A stretch of 64,000 nucleotides of DNA from contig CAJUNE010000001.1 in assembly GCA_910587745.1 (NCBI GenBank), positions 1-64,000 on the forward strand, given 5' to 3'. This document shows, one piece after another, positions 47,015 to 56,425 of the stretch. Each line of letters begins with the position of its first letter. Position 1 is the stretch's first letter. The position numbers and the translations under genes are program-made. This DNA is from an uncultured Bacilli bacterium (GTDB lineage Bacteria > Bacillota_I > Bacilli_A > RF39 > UBA660). The notes beneath the pieces are model-generated. The model was not told the DNA's origin. It searched no databases and was given only the letters and a program-made list of their open reading frames with translations.

Positions 47015-47878
47015 ATGAAAAAGCTAATAAAACTTTTTACTTTAGTATGTTTTATGTTTTGTTTATCAGGGTGTTTTAAAGAAGATGTCTTAAGTAATGA
47101 TAATGTTTACACAACTATATACCCTATAAAATATTTAACAGATGTATTATATGGTGATACTAAAACCATTGCAAGTATTTATCCAAATGGCGCTAATGTT
47201 TCTAAATATGAACTTACCAAAAAGCAAAAAGAAGTATATAGTTTAGGTTCATTATTTGTGTATAATGGTATTACTACCGAAAAAGAATTAGCAAGAGAAT
47301 TTTTAAAGAAGAATAAAAATATATTACTTATAGATGCATCATACAATTTAAAATATGATACTGATATTGAAGAATTATGGCTATCTCCAAACAATTATTT
47401 AATGCTTGCCAAAAACATTAAAAATAATTTAATTGAGTACACAACCAGTAAAGTTACAAAAGAATCAATTGAAAAAAACTTTAAAGCTTTAGAAGAAAGA
47501 TTATCATATATGGATGCTGATTTAAGAAGTATCGCAACTTCTGCAGCTAATGAAGGAAGTACACTTATAGTAACATCTTCAAGTAAATTAAATTTCTTAA
47601 AGAAATATGGTTTTGAAATTTTAAATCTATCAAATAGTAGTATTAATGAGAATACTATCAAAAGTAATTTTAAAAATGAAAACTACAAAGACATATACTT
47701 ATGTAGTACTGATCAAAAAACAGCTTTAATAACTGATTTAGAGACCAACTATGGAGCTAATGTTATAATGGTTAATAGTATGGAAACCTTAACTGATAAT
47801 GAAGTAGCAAATAAAGAAAATTATGAAACCATAATGAATAATTTTATAGAAAATATTCGTAATACTACCTTAAGTTAA
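47015..47878 (+). CDS. ZnuA-like solute-binding lipoprotein lacking metal ligands
   Basis: A protein of 287 residues with lipobox LSGC. The fold of cluster A-I metal-binding proteins is recognisable: VYTTIYPIKYLTDVLYGD, SIYPNGANVSKYELT, LWLSPNNYLMLAKNI and TSSSKLNFLKKYGFEILNL. The usual ligand histidines are absent at all three positions: the PHxxEPT-type His, the H in DPHxWLSP, and the H before the AFxYLxxRYGL-like segment. No permease or ATPase gene is adjacent. It may bind something else, serve as a surface protein, or be a degenerate relic. The gene itself is intact. Confidence 0.8.
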   Translation: MKKLIKLFTLVCFMFCLSGCFKEDVLSNDNVYTTIYPIKYLTDVLYGDTKTIASIYPNGANVSKYELTKKQKEVYSLGSLFVYNGITTEKELAREFLKKNKNILLIDASYNLKYDTDIEELWLSPNNYLMLAKNIKNNLIEYTTSKVTKESIEKNFKALEERLSYMDADLRSIATSAANEGSTLIVTSSSKLNFLKKYGFEILNLSNSSINENTIKSNFKNENYKDIYLCSTDQKTALITDLETNYGANVIMVNSMETLTDNEVANKENYETIMNNFIENIRNTTLS

Positions 47879-47898
47879 CTTGAGTTAGTATTTTTTTT
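47861..47898 (+). terminator. Intrinsic terminator before ffh
   Basis: AATACTA and TTAGTATT enclose a CTTAAG/CTTGAG inner stem, followed by T8. It contains the stop codon of the upstream gene. Confidence 0.75.
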
Positions 47899-47932
47899 AT
47901 GATAAAATAATTTTACTAGGGAGATGATTACA

Positions 47933-49240
47933 ATGTTTGAATACATGGGAGATAGAATAAGTAAAGCATTAAAAAACATTAGAGGAATGGGTTCTATAAC
48001 TGAAGAAAATATTAGTGAAGCTATGCGCGAAATAAGACTTGCTTTACTAGAAGCCGATGTTAACTATCAAGTTGTAAAAGAGTTTGTAGCTAGTGTCAAA
48101 GAAAAAGCTATTGGAGAAGATGTTGGCAAAAGTTTAAAACCAGATGAATTATTTATTAAATTAGTAAAAGATGAATTAGTTACTCTTTTAGGAGGAGACC
48201 ATGTTCCTTTAAAAGTTAATAATGGTACTACAATATTAATGTTATGTGGACTTCAAGGTTCAGGAAAAACAACAACCGCCGGTAAGCTTGCAAATTTCTT
48301 AAGAAAAAAACATCATAAAAAACCTTTATTAGTCGCTTGTGATATATATCGTCCTGCAGCTATTGACCAATTAGTAAGTGTGGGAAAAAGTATTGATATT
48401 CCAGTATTTACAAAAGGAAAAGTAAATCCTAATGAAATTATTAAAGATGCCTTAGAATATGCTAAAGAAAATAATCTAGATTACATTATAATCGATACAG
48501 CAGGTAGATTACAAATCGATGAAAGCCTAATGCAAGAATTAAAAGATATATCTAGTAATTTTAAGATAGATGAAACAATACTAGTAATTGATGCCATGAT
48601 GGGTCAAGATGCCATAAATGTTATTAATGGTTTTAATAGTGCTCTTAATTTAACAGGAACAATTCTAACCAAACTTGATGGTAATACCAAAGGTGGAGTA
48701 GCATTATCTGTAAGGCATTTAACTAATATTCCAATTAAATTTGTTGGTGATTCAGAAAAAATGGATGGCTTAAGAGAATTTTATCCTGAGGTTATGGCAA
48801 ATAGAATATTAGACATGGGAGATATATTAGGGATCGCTGAAAAAGTTGAGAATTTAATTAGTGAAGATGACGCTAAAAATCAAATGAATAAAATGAAAAA
48901 AGGAAATTATGATTTAGAAGATTTCATGATGAATTTACGTCAAATAAAAAAATTAGGACCATTAGAAAATATTTTAAAGATGTTACCAGGCGCTAGAAAA
49001 ATGGGTTTAAATGAAATAAGTATCAATCCCAAAGATATCGCGCATATCGAAGCAATTGTAAGTTCAATGACGCCATATGAAAGAAGACATCCTGAAGTAT
49101 TAAAAGCTACTAGAAAACAAAGAATAGCCAAAGGTTCAGGCAGAAGTGTTGAAGAAGTTAATAGGTTATTAAAACAATTTGAACAAATGAAAATGATGAT
49201 GAAGCAAGTATCAAATGGCAATATGAAACTCCCATTTTAA
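47933..49240 (+). CDS. ffh: Signal recognition particle GTPase Ffh
   Basis: A protein of 435 residues that binds signal sequences and SRP RNA to deliver nascent membrane proteins to FtsY and Sec. The N domain is about 1-90. The G domain has GLQGSGKTTTAGKLA, DIYRPAAIDQL, DTAGRLQID and TKLDGNTKGG, and the Met-rich M domain has MLPGARKMG and SMTPYERRHPEVLKATRKQRIAKGSG (shown in parts). The ATG at 47933 is 9 nt after AGGGAG; the ATG at 47924 abuts that site. Confidence 0.96.
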   Translation: MFEYMGDRISKALKNIRGMGSITEENISEAMREIRLALLEADVNYQVVKEFVASVKEKAIGEDVGKSLKPDELFIKLVKDELVTLLGGDHVPLKVNNGTTILMLCGLQGSGKTTTAGKLANFLRKKHHKKPLLVACDIYRPAAIDQLVSVGKSIDIPVFTKGKVNPNEIIKDALEYAKENNLDYIIIDTAGRLQIDESLMQELKDISSNFKIDETILVIDAMMGQDAINVINGFNSALNLTGTILTKLDGNTKGGVALSVRHLTNIPIKFVGDSEKMDGLREFYPEVMANRILDMGDILGIAEKVENLISEDDAKNQMNKMKKGNYDLEDFMMNLRQIKKLGPLENILKMLPGARKMGLNEISINPKDIAHIEAIVSSMTPYERRHPEVLKATRKQRIAKGSGRSVEEVNRLLKQFEQMKMMMKQVSNGNMKLPF

Positions 49241-49283
49241 TAAAAACAGGGCTAATATCCTAACAATAAAAAAAGATAAACAT

Positions 49284-49312
49284 AAAATACACTAGAAAGG
49301 AAAGTGTATTTT
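49284..49312 (+). promoter_or_regulatory. Hairpin presenting the ribosome site of the CotD-like gene
   Basis: AAAATACAC and GTGTATTTT form a perfect 9-bp stem with an 11-nt loop, TAGAAAGGAAA, that holds the Shine-Dalgarno sequence. The ATG is at 49315, right after the 3' arm. Folding would bring the ribosome site near the start. It may also act as a terminator for ffh. Confidence 0.55.
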
Positions 49313-49314
49313 TT

Positions 49315-49671
49315 ATGAAAATAAATAATAATCGTGATTTTGAAACAATGCAAGCAGAAGGCTATTTTAATGCTGAAGTTACAAGCGGAGCAAATATGAA
49401 TATGGGATATGGAATGAATAGTTGTCCATGTGATATGGGAATGAATATGAACATGATAGGGGAAACTATGCCAGGAGTAGTATGCCCACCAGTATATGAA
49501 TGCCCACGTGAAACAGTATGCCATAGATATATTTGTCATGAAGTACCACACATTCAACCTTGTAACACAAGAATAATTAATCATCACATATATCGTCACA
49601 CTTTTACCCCAACTTATTCTTGTTGTGAAGAAAATGAAGTACAAAACGTATACGAAAGAAGATGCTGCTAA
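49315..49671 (+). CDS. CotD-like Cys/His/Met-rich protein
   Basis: A protein of 118 residues. A Met/Gly/Asn-rich N-terminal half (NMNMGYGMN repeats) leads to a Cys-rich centre and a segment EVPHIQPCNTRIINHHIYRHTF, which resembles the PHIHPxHTTNVNHQ motif of the CotD inner spore-coat family. It ends YERRCC. Ten or so Cys residues suggest cross-linking or metal binding. If the likeness is real, it agrees with the BclA-like genes at 11-14 kb in hinting at a spore-type or coat-like surface. Evidence for sporulation is otherwise not in the window. Confidence 0.68.
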   Translation: MKINNNRDFETMQAEGYFNAEVTSGANMNMGYGMNSCPCDMGMNMNMIGETMPGVVCPPVYECPRETVCHRYICHEVPHIQPCNTRIINHHIYRHTFTPTYSCCEENEVQNVYERRCC

Positions 49672-49685
49672 TCTTCTTTTTTTTT
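49658..49685 (+). terminator. Intrinsic terminator after the CotD-like gene
   Basis: GAAGAT pairs with ATCTTC across 7 nt containing the stop codon, followed by T9. Confidence 0.8.
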
Positions 49686-49851
49686 AAATAAATTAATTAA
49701 TAATCAATCTTTACTTTATTTTCTCTTAGTACAATTGTATAAATATTAAATAAAATACAATCTAGGAATTTAGGTTTAATATATTGATTTGTAGTTAGTA
49801 TTAAGATATAATAATTAATATAGAGGTATATTAAAAAGGAGTTTTGTTTTT

Positions 49852-52800
49852 ATGGAATTTATAGAAGATTTGAAAAAAAATAGAAAAATAATTAGTATTA
49901 TTCTTTGTATATTTTGCATTTTCATTTTATTAATATGTTTTAGTAGTAGTTCTGGTACTAGTTTTTCGCTAGAAGATATTGCTGTTAAAGTGAATGAGAA
50001 TAGAGAATTTGTTTATTTATCTGATTTAGATTTTATTACAGAAGGCGGCTTATCATTTAATGGTTGGGCTGGTCATGAAATTCAAAAAGATAAAAATCAA
50101 GATGGTGGAAATATAAGTATAATAGTAGATGGTGAAAAAAGGGTATACAATAAAGGAGTTAGTATTCACGCTAGAGGACAAGTGGTATATGATATATCTG
50201 CATTTTCTACTGACTATACAAGATTTACAGCTAAATTAGGACTTGAATCTTCTAAAACAGCGGGTTCTATATGGTTTGAGATATTTGTTTCAAATGATAA
50301 AACTACTTGGACATCTTTATTAAAAACAGATACTTTAACAAATACAAGTCCAGCAGTTAATGTTGATTTAAATATTGAAGGATATAAGTATTTAAAAATT
50401 TATGTTGACCCAGCAGGTTCTAATGCCTCAGACCACGGAAATGTAGCCGGAGCTAAATTAGCCACAAAAGATTATGTTGACGATGGTATTTATTATGATA
50501 AACTTCATAAAGTTGATTATTATGATGAAATATTAAAAGAGCACGATGCAGAATATAACTATAATAATAATTATAGATTAATATTAGAAAGAGAACTTGT
50601 AAATAAATTAGGTTTTTGGAATATTCAAAACAAAGCTGAATTAAGTTCTGATATGGTAGAAGTATTTGATTGGATACTTAGTGATAATAGGATTGTTGAA
50701 GAAATTATTGAAGTTGGAGAAATTTCAAATGCTACAAAATTTTTAAACATTATCTTTGATATTTATCATAAATACAAAAATGATTTAAATTCAAGCAATG
50801 GTTATGTTTATGAAAAAATGATGATAGCCTTAGCAGCAGGTTATTCTACTGATAAAATTATATCACCACTTGAATTTAGTTTTCCAAATCCTACATATGA
50901 CTATTTAGAACGTTTTGAAATAATGAAAAATTTATTTGACAATAAAAAACTAAAAATAGTTAAAACTAATGATATGCAAGGTGAATTTGTTGATAATAAT
51001 TGGTTTAAAGATTATCATGTAGAATTAATGCGTATGGTAATGCAAGATGGAACAAGCAATGGTGACCTTGTATGGCTTAATGGTTTTACATATGAAAAGA
51101 AAAGTGTAAGTTTCTATATGATTGGTTATGTATCTCCAGTATATACTCAAGATAAATATTATGCTGAAGAAAATAGAGAAAAATATGATAATCAATTTTA
51201 TTTAAGTAAATACAACGTTCCTTATGGTTTAATAAATGGCACTAAAATTCCAAGATATTGGATGGTATTTGCTAATGGTGGTATTTGTTGGAATGCTTCT
51301 CGTGTTGGTCAGAGTATGTATCGTGTTAATGGTCTTCCTGCAACAGGCGCTTACCAAGTAGGTCACGAATTATATATCCAATATTATGAAGATGCAAATG
51401 GTAATGGTTATTGGTCACCAAGATATGGCAACTGGAGCGGTGCTGGAAGTACTTGGGGTGGAGGAAATCCTTTCCGTTATATGTTTAACTGGAATAATAA
51501 ATATTTTACAGACAAACATATTAGTGGTTCAAAAGTAGCATCAAGTAGTGGCTATCTATATTTAGCACAAGCCAACTTAAATAGATATGAAGATTATAAA
51601 AAATCATTATATTTAAATTTAACAGCTAATTCTTTTACTGATGATAATAAAAAATTAGAAACCTATTTTAAAGCTTTAGAAGTTAACGATATAAATTTAG
51701 ATTCTTATGATTATATAATAAATCTTTATAAAAAGCTGAGTGTTAATAATGAAGGTGGAACAATAACTTCTCGTGATTGGTATGATTTAGCAAATAAAAT
51801 AATTGAAGCATATACTTATCATCCAGTTGCAATGTTTGACTTATTAAATGTTATAAGACCTTATTTAGAAGGTAGTGAGAAACTACATATAGATAGACTA
51901 GAAAAAGATGCATTAGAAAAAGCAGCCGCTGCAACATCAACTGAAACAATTCAAGTAGACGCAGTTAGAACTCATGCTAGACAACTATTAAATAGAGCTC
52001 AACCAGACCCTATGTCATTCTCTTTTGATGGTGAAAATGCGGGCAAAATTATTAAGAATCCATTATATCAATTAGCTTGGGCATATAGTCTAGATGGTGG
52101 AGCAACATTTACTGAATTTATAAATGATGATATACATGAGCTATCAAAGGAAGAAATAGCTAAAATTACTGCCGATAATGATATAATATTTAAATTTATG
52201 GGATTAACTGATTATAGATATACCATAGATATTACAGAAGGTTCTTTAAGTAGTATTTTATATGCAAACGATTTAGAAAATAGAGTTGTTGGTGTTGATT
52301 TAACCTATGAATGGCGTAATAGTGAAAATGATTCTTGGACATCATATAGGACAGCTTCTCCAGATAATACTGGAAATAAAACATTACATGTTAGACGAGG
52401 AGCTACTGGAACACAATTACCAACAGCTGAAGTAATTTATACATTTACACCAGATAATCAACCTGATACTAGAAAATATGTATCCGTATCACATTTATCA
52501 ATAGAAGCAGTATCTACTCAAGCAACAAATAATGGTGGTGCAGCTATCTATGCAATTGACGGAAATTATAATACTAGATGGCATAGTGCATGGGATGGAA
52601 GTGATACCCAAAGATTTATAACTATAAAATTAGATAAACCTAGATTTATTTCAGCAGTAGAATTTGTTCCAGCAGGTGGCGGAAATGGTAGAATAAATGA
52701 TGGTACTATTTGGGGCAGTATGGATGGTGAAAATTGGGATATATTATCAAGAAGAACAGGTATAACTTATTCTTCACAAGCAAACACTAATGAACAGGCT

Positions 52801-54702
52801 GTCCAGCTTACTCAAAAATTTGAAGTAGATAATCCAAAAGAAGTACAATATATTAAAATAGTAGCAGATAGAACAAATGGAAATTGGTTTTCAGCTAGAG
52901 GGTTTAATATCTTCCAAGATATAACAAAAAATCCAAGACCAACAGCTGGAGTAGGATATAGTACTACCGAACCAACTAATGGTGAAGTAGTAGCAAGACT
53001 TTTAAATATAAGTTCAGCTAACTTTGAAATATTAAGTGAGGGCGGAGACACCCATACATTTACCGAGAATGGTGAATTTACCTTTAGATTTGTTGATAAA
53101 GAGACAGGATTAGAAGGTTCATCAGTCGCTAAAGTAGATTGGATTGATAAGATAGTTCCTACTGCTACATTTGAATATACTCCTAATTCGCCAACTAATG
53201 GTTCAGTAATTGCTAAATTAAAACCAAGCGAAAAAGTTACGGTAACGAATAATGGAATTTTTACTGTCGATGAAGAAGGAAATATTTATAATAATGATGG
53301 AATTATGATTCCAGGCTTAACAGCAGATGAAAATGGTGATGTTTGGGATACTAATGGAAATTATGTTACAAATATAAATCCATTCACATATGAATTCCTT
53401 TCAAACGGTGAGTTTACATTTGAGTTTGTAGACACAGCTGGAAATAAAAGTACAGCAACAGCAAAAGTAGATTGGATTGATACAACAGCTCCGAAAGCAA
53501 CTTTATCATATAGTAAAGATACATTAACTAATGAGGATGTAGTAGTAACAATTAATTTTAATGAGGAAGCTATTGTTACAAATAATAATAATAGTAAGAC
53601 CTATACGTTTAAAGATAATGGCGAGTTTACTTTTGAATTTAGAGATTTAGCTGGTAATACAGGTCAAATTACTGCTAAAGTTACATGGATGGATAAAATA
53701 GCTCCAACCGCAGAATTAAAATATGAAAAAATTGATGATAAAGTAGTAGTTAAAGTAATAAATCCAAGTGAAGAAATAACTTTTAAAGAAGGCATTGGAG
53801 TATATGAATTTACTAAAAATGGTAATTATGAAATAATATTTTACGATAAAGCAGGTAATGCTGGAAAATTAATTGCAGTTATAAAAGATTTTGAGGATGA
53901 TAATGAAGAACCCGAAGAAAAGCCAACAGATCCCGATAATCCAACAAATCCAAGTGATCCTTCAAATCCAGACAAACCAACAGACCCAGATAATCCGACA
54001 GATCCAAGTGATCCTTCAAATCCAGACAAACCAACAGACCCGGATAATCCAACAGATCCAAGTAATCCTTCAAATCCGGACAAACCAACAAATCCGGGTA
54101 ATCCAACGAATCCAGATAATTCAAATAAACCAGGCAATTCCGGAAATACAGGAGGCAATAACAAGCCAGTTAATCCAGATAATAGCGATGTAACTGAGCC
54201 AATTAATAAGGAATATGAAAAATATAATATAAGAAATGTATTAGTTGAAATTCCTAAGAAATTGATACAAGATGGATATAAGGTTAATGCTCCTGAGTTT
54301 GAATTATCAAGTGAATTAAGAAGTAAATTTGGAGAAGATAGTGAATTTTATGATATACATATTTTAGATAACAATTTAACAAGATTAGATTTAAATTCAA
54401 AAAGTCCTATAAAAATTACTATCAGCTTAAAGAAAGCGAAAAGATTCTTAGGTATTTATGAAATAACAGATGATAATAATATTAAGATTATAGATTATGA
54501 GCGAAATGGAGATAACATAGAGATTATAACAAATAAGTTAGGTAAATATGTATTATCATATACAGAACTAGAATTAGTACATCCAGGAATAAAAATACCA
54601 GTAGTAAAAGAAAATAATAATGTTATTTTACCGATAGTTATTACTTTAACAAGTGTAGTAATATTAGGAATAGTATTTTATAATATTAAGAAAAAAAATT
54701 AA
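49852..54702 (+). CDS. Giant surface protein: NPCBM, F5/8C and Ig-like domains
   Basis: A protein of 1616 residues. A membrane segment or signal lies at about 14-33. An NPCBM carbohydrate-binding domain covers about 60-205 (NKGVSIHARGQVVYDIS). A central region has a Cys479-His505 arrangement (GGICWNASRVGQSMY, VGHELYIQYY) that resembles transglutaminase-like enzymes. A discoidin/F5-8C domain covers about 875-1025 (AIDGNYNTRWHSAW). Three or four Ig-like repeats follow to about 1345. Next come Pro/Asp-rich repeats (1358-1430), a further domain and a C-terminal membrane helix ending IKKKN, without LPXTG. The protein is anchored at the cell surface and probably binds or processes glycans. AAGGAG precedes the ATG. 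Confidence 0.85.
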   Translation: MEFIEDLKKNRKIISIILCIFCIFILLICFSSSSGTSFSLEDIAVKVNENREFVYLSDLDFITEGGLSFNGWAGHEIQKDKNQDGGNISIIVDGEKRVYNKGVSIHARGQVVYDISAFSTDYTRFTAKLGLESSKTAGSIWFEIFVSNDKTTWTSLLKTDTLTNTSPAVNVDLNIEGYKYLKIYVDPAGSNASDHGNVAGAKLATKDYVDDGIYYDKLHKVDYYDEILKEHDAEYNYNNNYRLILERELVNKLGFWNIQNKAELSSDMVEVFDWILSDNRIVEEIIEVGEISNATKFLNIIFDIYHKYKNDLNSSNGYVYEKMMIALAAGYSTDKIISPLEFSFPNPTYDYLERFEIMKNLFDNKKLKIVKTNDMQGEFVDNNWFKDYHVELMRMVMQDGTSNGDLVWLNGFTYEKKSVSFYMIGYVSPVYTQDKYYAEENREKYDNQFYLSKYNVPYGLINGTKIPRYWMVFANGGICWNASRVGQSMYRVNGLPATGAYQVGHELYIQYYEDANGNGYWSPRYGNWSGAGSTWGGGNPFRYMFNWNNKYFTDKHISGSKVASSSGYLYLAQANLNRYEDYKKSLYLNLTANSFTDDNKKLETYFKALEVNDINLDSYDYIINLYKKLSVNNEGGTITSRDWYDLANKIIEAYTYHPVAMFDLLNVIRPYLEGSEKLHIDRLEKDALEKAAAATSTETIQVDAVRTHARQLLNRAQPDPMSFSFDGENAGKIIKNPLYQLAWAYSLDGGATFTEFINDDIHELSKEEIAKITADNDIIFKFMGLTDYRYTIDITEGSLSSILYANDLENRVVGVDLTYEWRNSENDSWTSYRTASPDNTGNKTLHVRRGATGTQLPTAEVIYTFTPDNQPDTRKYVSVSHLSIEAVSTQATNNGGAAIYAIDGNYNTRWHSAWDGSDTQRFITIKLDKPRFISAVEFVPAGGGNGRINDGTIWGSMDGENWDILSRRTGITYSSQANTNEQAVQLTQKFEVDNPKEVQYIKIVADRTNGNWFSARGFNIFQDITKNPRPTAGVGYSTTEPTNGEVVARLLNISSANFEILSEGGDTHTFTENGEFTFRFVDKETGLEGSSVAKVDWIDKIVPTATFEYTPNSPTNGSVIAKLKPSEKVTVTNNGIFTVDEEGNIYNNDGIMIPGLTADENGDVWDTNGNYVTNINPFTYEFLSNGEFTFEFVDTAGNKSTATAKVDWIDTTAPKATLSYSKDTLTNEDVVVTINFNEEAIVTNNNNSKTYTFKDNGEFTFEFRDLAGNTGQITAKVTWMDKIAPTAELKYEKIDDKVVVKVINPSEEITFKEGIGVYEFTKNGNYEIIFYDKAGNAGKLIAVIKDFEDDNEEPEEKPTDPDNPTNPSDPSNPDKPTDPDNPTDPSDPSNPDKPTDPDNPTDPSNPSNPDKPTNPGNPTNPDNSNKPGNSGNTGGNNKPVNPDNSDVTEPINKEYEKYNIRNVLVEIPKKLIQDGYKVNAPEFELSSELRSKFGEDSEFYDIHILDNNLTRLDLNSKSPIKITISLKKAKRFLGIYEITDDNNIKIIDYERNGDNIEIITNKLGKYVLSYTELELVHPGIKIPVVKENNNVILPIVITLTSVVILGIVFYNIKKKN
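53923..54120 (+). repeat. 54-bp tandem repeats encoding Pro/Asp-rich linker
   Basis: Three near-identical 54-bp units (18 residues each, PTDPDNPTDPSDPSNPDK) start at 53923, 53977 and 54031, with a diverged fourth unit. They form an extended stalk in the giant surface protein and could vary in copy number. Confidence 0.88.
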
Positions 54703-54713
54703 AATAGAAAAAG

Positions 54714-54743
54714 TGGATACAATATTTTGTATTCATTTTTTTT
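54714..54743 (+). terminator. Intrinsic terminator after the giant surface gene
   Basis: TGGATACAA pairs with TTGTATTCA (one G-U) across TATT, followed by T8. Confidence 0.85.
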
Positions 54744-54796
54744 GAAAAAACTAGGTAAATTAATATTATATTTTCATATAATTTAGTGGTGGTTAG

Positions 54797-55573
54797 ATGA
54801 ATATAAAACTAATATTAAAAGGGTTTATAGTTGGTTTAGGAAAAATTATCCCAGGAGTATCAGGGTCAATGCTTGCTATAACATTAGGGATATATGAAAA
54901 CATTTTAGAAGCAGTTACCAATTTTTTTAATAATCCTAAAATGCATTCTAAGTTATTATTTAATTTTGGGATAGGAGTCTTTTTAGCAATTATCTTCTTT
55001 AGTAAATTAATTTTATTTTTATTAAATAACTATTATGAACCAACAATGTATTTATTTTTAGGTTTAATAGTTGGTACACTCTTACCATTTACCAAAGAGT
55101 TAAAATGGAATATTAAAAGCTTTATATTATTTATAGTGTTTTTAAGTTTAACATTTATATTATCTTTTATTAGTACAACTACTAATTTTATCTTTACAGG
55201 TAGTTTATTAGATTATTTATATACCAGTTTTTTAGGTAGTATTGATGCTTTTACTTCTATTGTACCAGGCATAAGTGGAACAGCTATATTTATGCTTTTA
55301 GGTTCATATGAATATGTATTAAAAATATTATCAAATCCTTTTAGTTTATTATTTATAATATATGGAATAGGGTTAATACTCGGAATAATTATAATTTGTT
55401 ATATCATGAATTATTTATTAAAGCACAAAAGAAATGAAACCAATATTGTAGTATTTGCATTTATGATAAGTTCTGTTGGAATATTATTAATGGGAATAAA
55501 AAACTTTTTTAATGTATTTATGTTATTAATGTTTATAATAGGAATAATTATAGGTTATCTTTTTGACAAATAG
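54797..55573 (+). CDS. popT: DUF368 (PopT-type) undecaprenyl-phosphate translocase
   Basis: A polytopic membrane protein of 258 residues. It has the two inverted-repeat signatures of DUF368: GLGKIIPGVSGSMLAITLGIYE near the start and IDAFTSIVPGISGTAIFMLLGSYE near residue 155 (shown in parts). DUF368 proteins such as PopT return undecaprenyl phosphate to the cytoplasmic face for reuse in wall and polysaccharide synthesis. About seven or eight hydrophobic segments are seen. A GTGGTG ribosome site precedes the ATG. Confidence 0.88.
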   Translation: MNIKLILKGFIVGLGKIIPGVSGSMLAITLGIYENILEAVTNFFNNPKMHSKLLFNFGIGVFLAIIFFSKLILFLLNNYYEPTMYLFLGLIVGTLLPFTKELKWNIKSFILFIVFLSLTFILSFISTTTNFIFTGSLLDYLYTSFLGSIDAFTSIVPGISGTAIFMLLGSYEYVLKILSNPFSLLFIIYGIGLILGIIIICYIMNYLLKHKRNETNIVVFAFMISSVGILLMGIKNFFNVFMLLMFIIGIIIGYLFDK

Positions 55574-55591
55574 TATTTTGTATGTTAGAAT
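55563..55591 (+). promoter_or_regulatory. Promoter of the GNAT gene, inside the DUF368 gene end
   Basis: TTGACA, a 17-bp spacer and TAGAAT with a TGT extended -10. The -35 overlaps the last codons of the DUF368 gene. Confidence 0.85.
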
Positions 55592-55616
55592 AAATCCTCA
55601 AGAAAAGGGGATAATG

Positions 55617-56312
55617 ATGATAAAATTGAGTCCAGATATACCATATCAAGAGCCTATATGTTTTGCTTCCTTTATTTATGATAATGAAAAGTATAATATA
55701 TTTTTTCATAAAGGTTATGGAGATAAAGTAGATGATAAATTTGTTCCTAATTTAAGCAGATATTTTATTCAAATATATAAAGATAAATTAGATGGTGAGT
55801 TTCCTAGGCTTTGTGCTTATATTTATTTTTATTTAGATTTTGAAACAAAAGAGACTAAATATATTGGAACAGGAGTAAATCCTGAATATCGAAATAGAGG
55901 GTTTGCATCATTACTAGCTTCCCTATGGACTTGGATATGTATGGATAATAACTTCTATGAATATGTTACAAATAAAAAACAACGAAAACCTTTTTTGATT
56001 TATCTCTTAAAGCTTTATGGTTTTGAAATAAATGACATTACGGAATATGAAACTTCAAGAAAAACTATTTTTATATGTAGAGATTCTTTATCAAAAGATA
56101 AATGTTTATATTTTAAAGATACAAACGAAGCTAAAAACTTTAACAAAAGTAATATTGCCAAACATGATAATTATAGAATATTAAGTAGCCTAGATGACAC
56201 GGCCATAGAGGTTCTTGATAGAGTTATCTTAACAACCCCATATCAATTACAAGATTTTACAAAAGCATACACTAGAAGTAGAAAGAAATTAGAAAGCCAT
56301 GGAATTATTTAA
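55617..56312 (+). CDS. GNAT-like acetyltransferase
   Basis: A protein of 231 residues. The ATG at 55617 lies 6 nt after AAAGGGG; an adjacent ATG at 55614 is possible, while the longer frame from 55563 begins inside the promoter. The acetyl-CoA loop is YIGTGVNPEYRNRGFASLL near residue 85, the best-kept GNAT feature. The flanking N- and C-terminal parts have no recognised family. The substrate is unknown. Confidence 0.75.
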   Translation: MIKLSPDIPYQEPICFASFIYDNEKYNIFFHKGYGDKVDDKFVPNLSRYFIQIYKDKLDGEFPRLCAYIYFYLDFETKETKYIGTGVNPEYRNRGFASLLASLWTWICMDNNFYEYVTNKKQRKPFLIYLLKLYGFEINDITEYETSRKTIFICRDSLSKDKCLYFKDTNEAKNFNKSNIAKHDNYRILSSLDDTAIEVLDRVILTTPYQLQDFTKAYTRSRKKLESHGII

Positions 56313-56378
56313 TAAAAAGGTAAAGAAATAATTAAAAAACTTGATTTTTAAACATTTTTGTGATAAATTATAAATGTG

Positions 56379-56396
56379 AACACGAAAGTGTTTTTT
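56379..56396 (+). other. GAAA-loop hairpin in the secE leader
   Basis: AACAC pairs with GTGTT across a GAAA tetraloop, followed by T residues. It lies 30 bp before the secE start and could attenuate transcription into secE-nusG or end a transcript from upstream. Confidence 0.5.
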
Positions 56397-56425
56397 AATT
56401 TACAAAAAAATATGAGGTGAGGCAA

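Noticed and set aside
53841..54193. Three overlapping open frames across the Pro/Asp repeat region
   Set aside because: They follow from the 54-bp tandem repeats in the giant surface gene and have low-complexity translations in the wrong frames.
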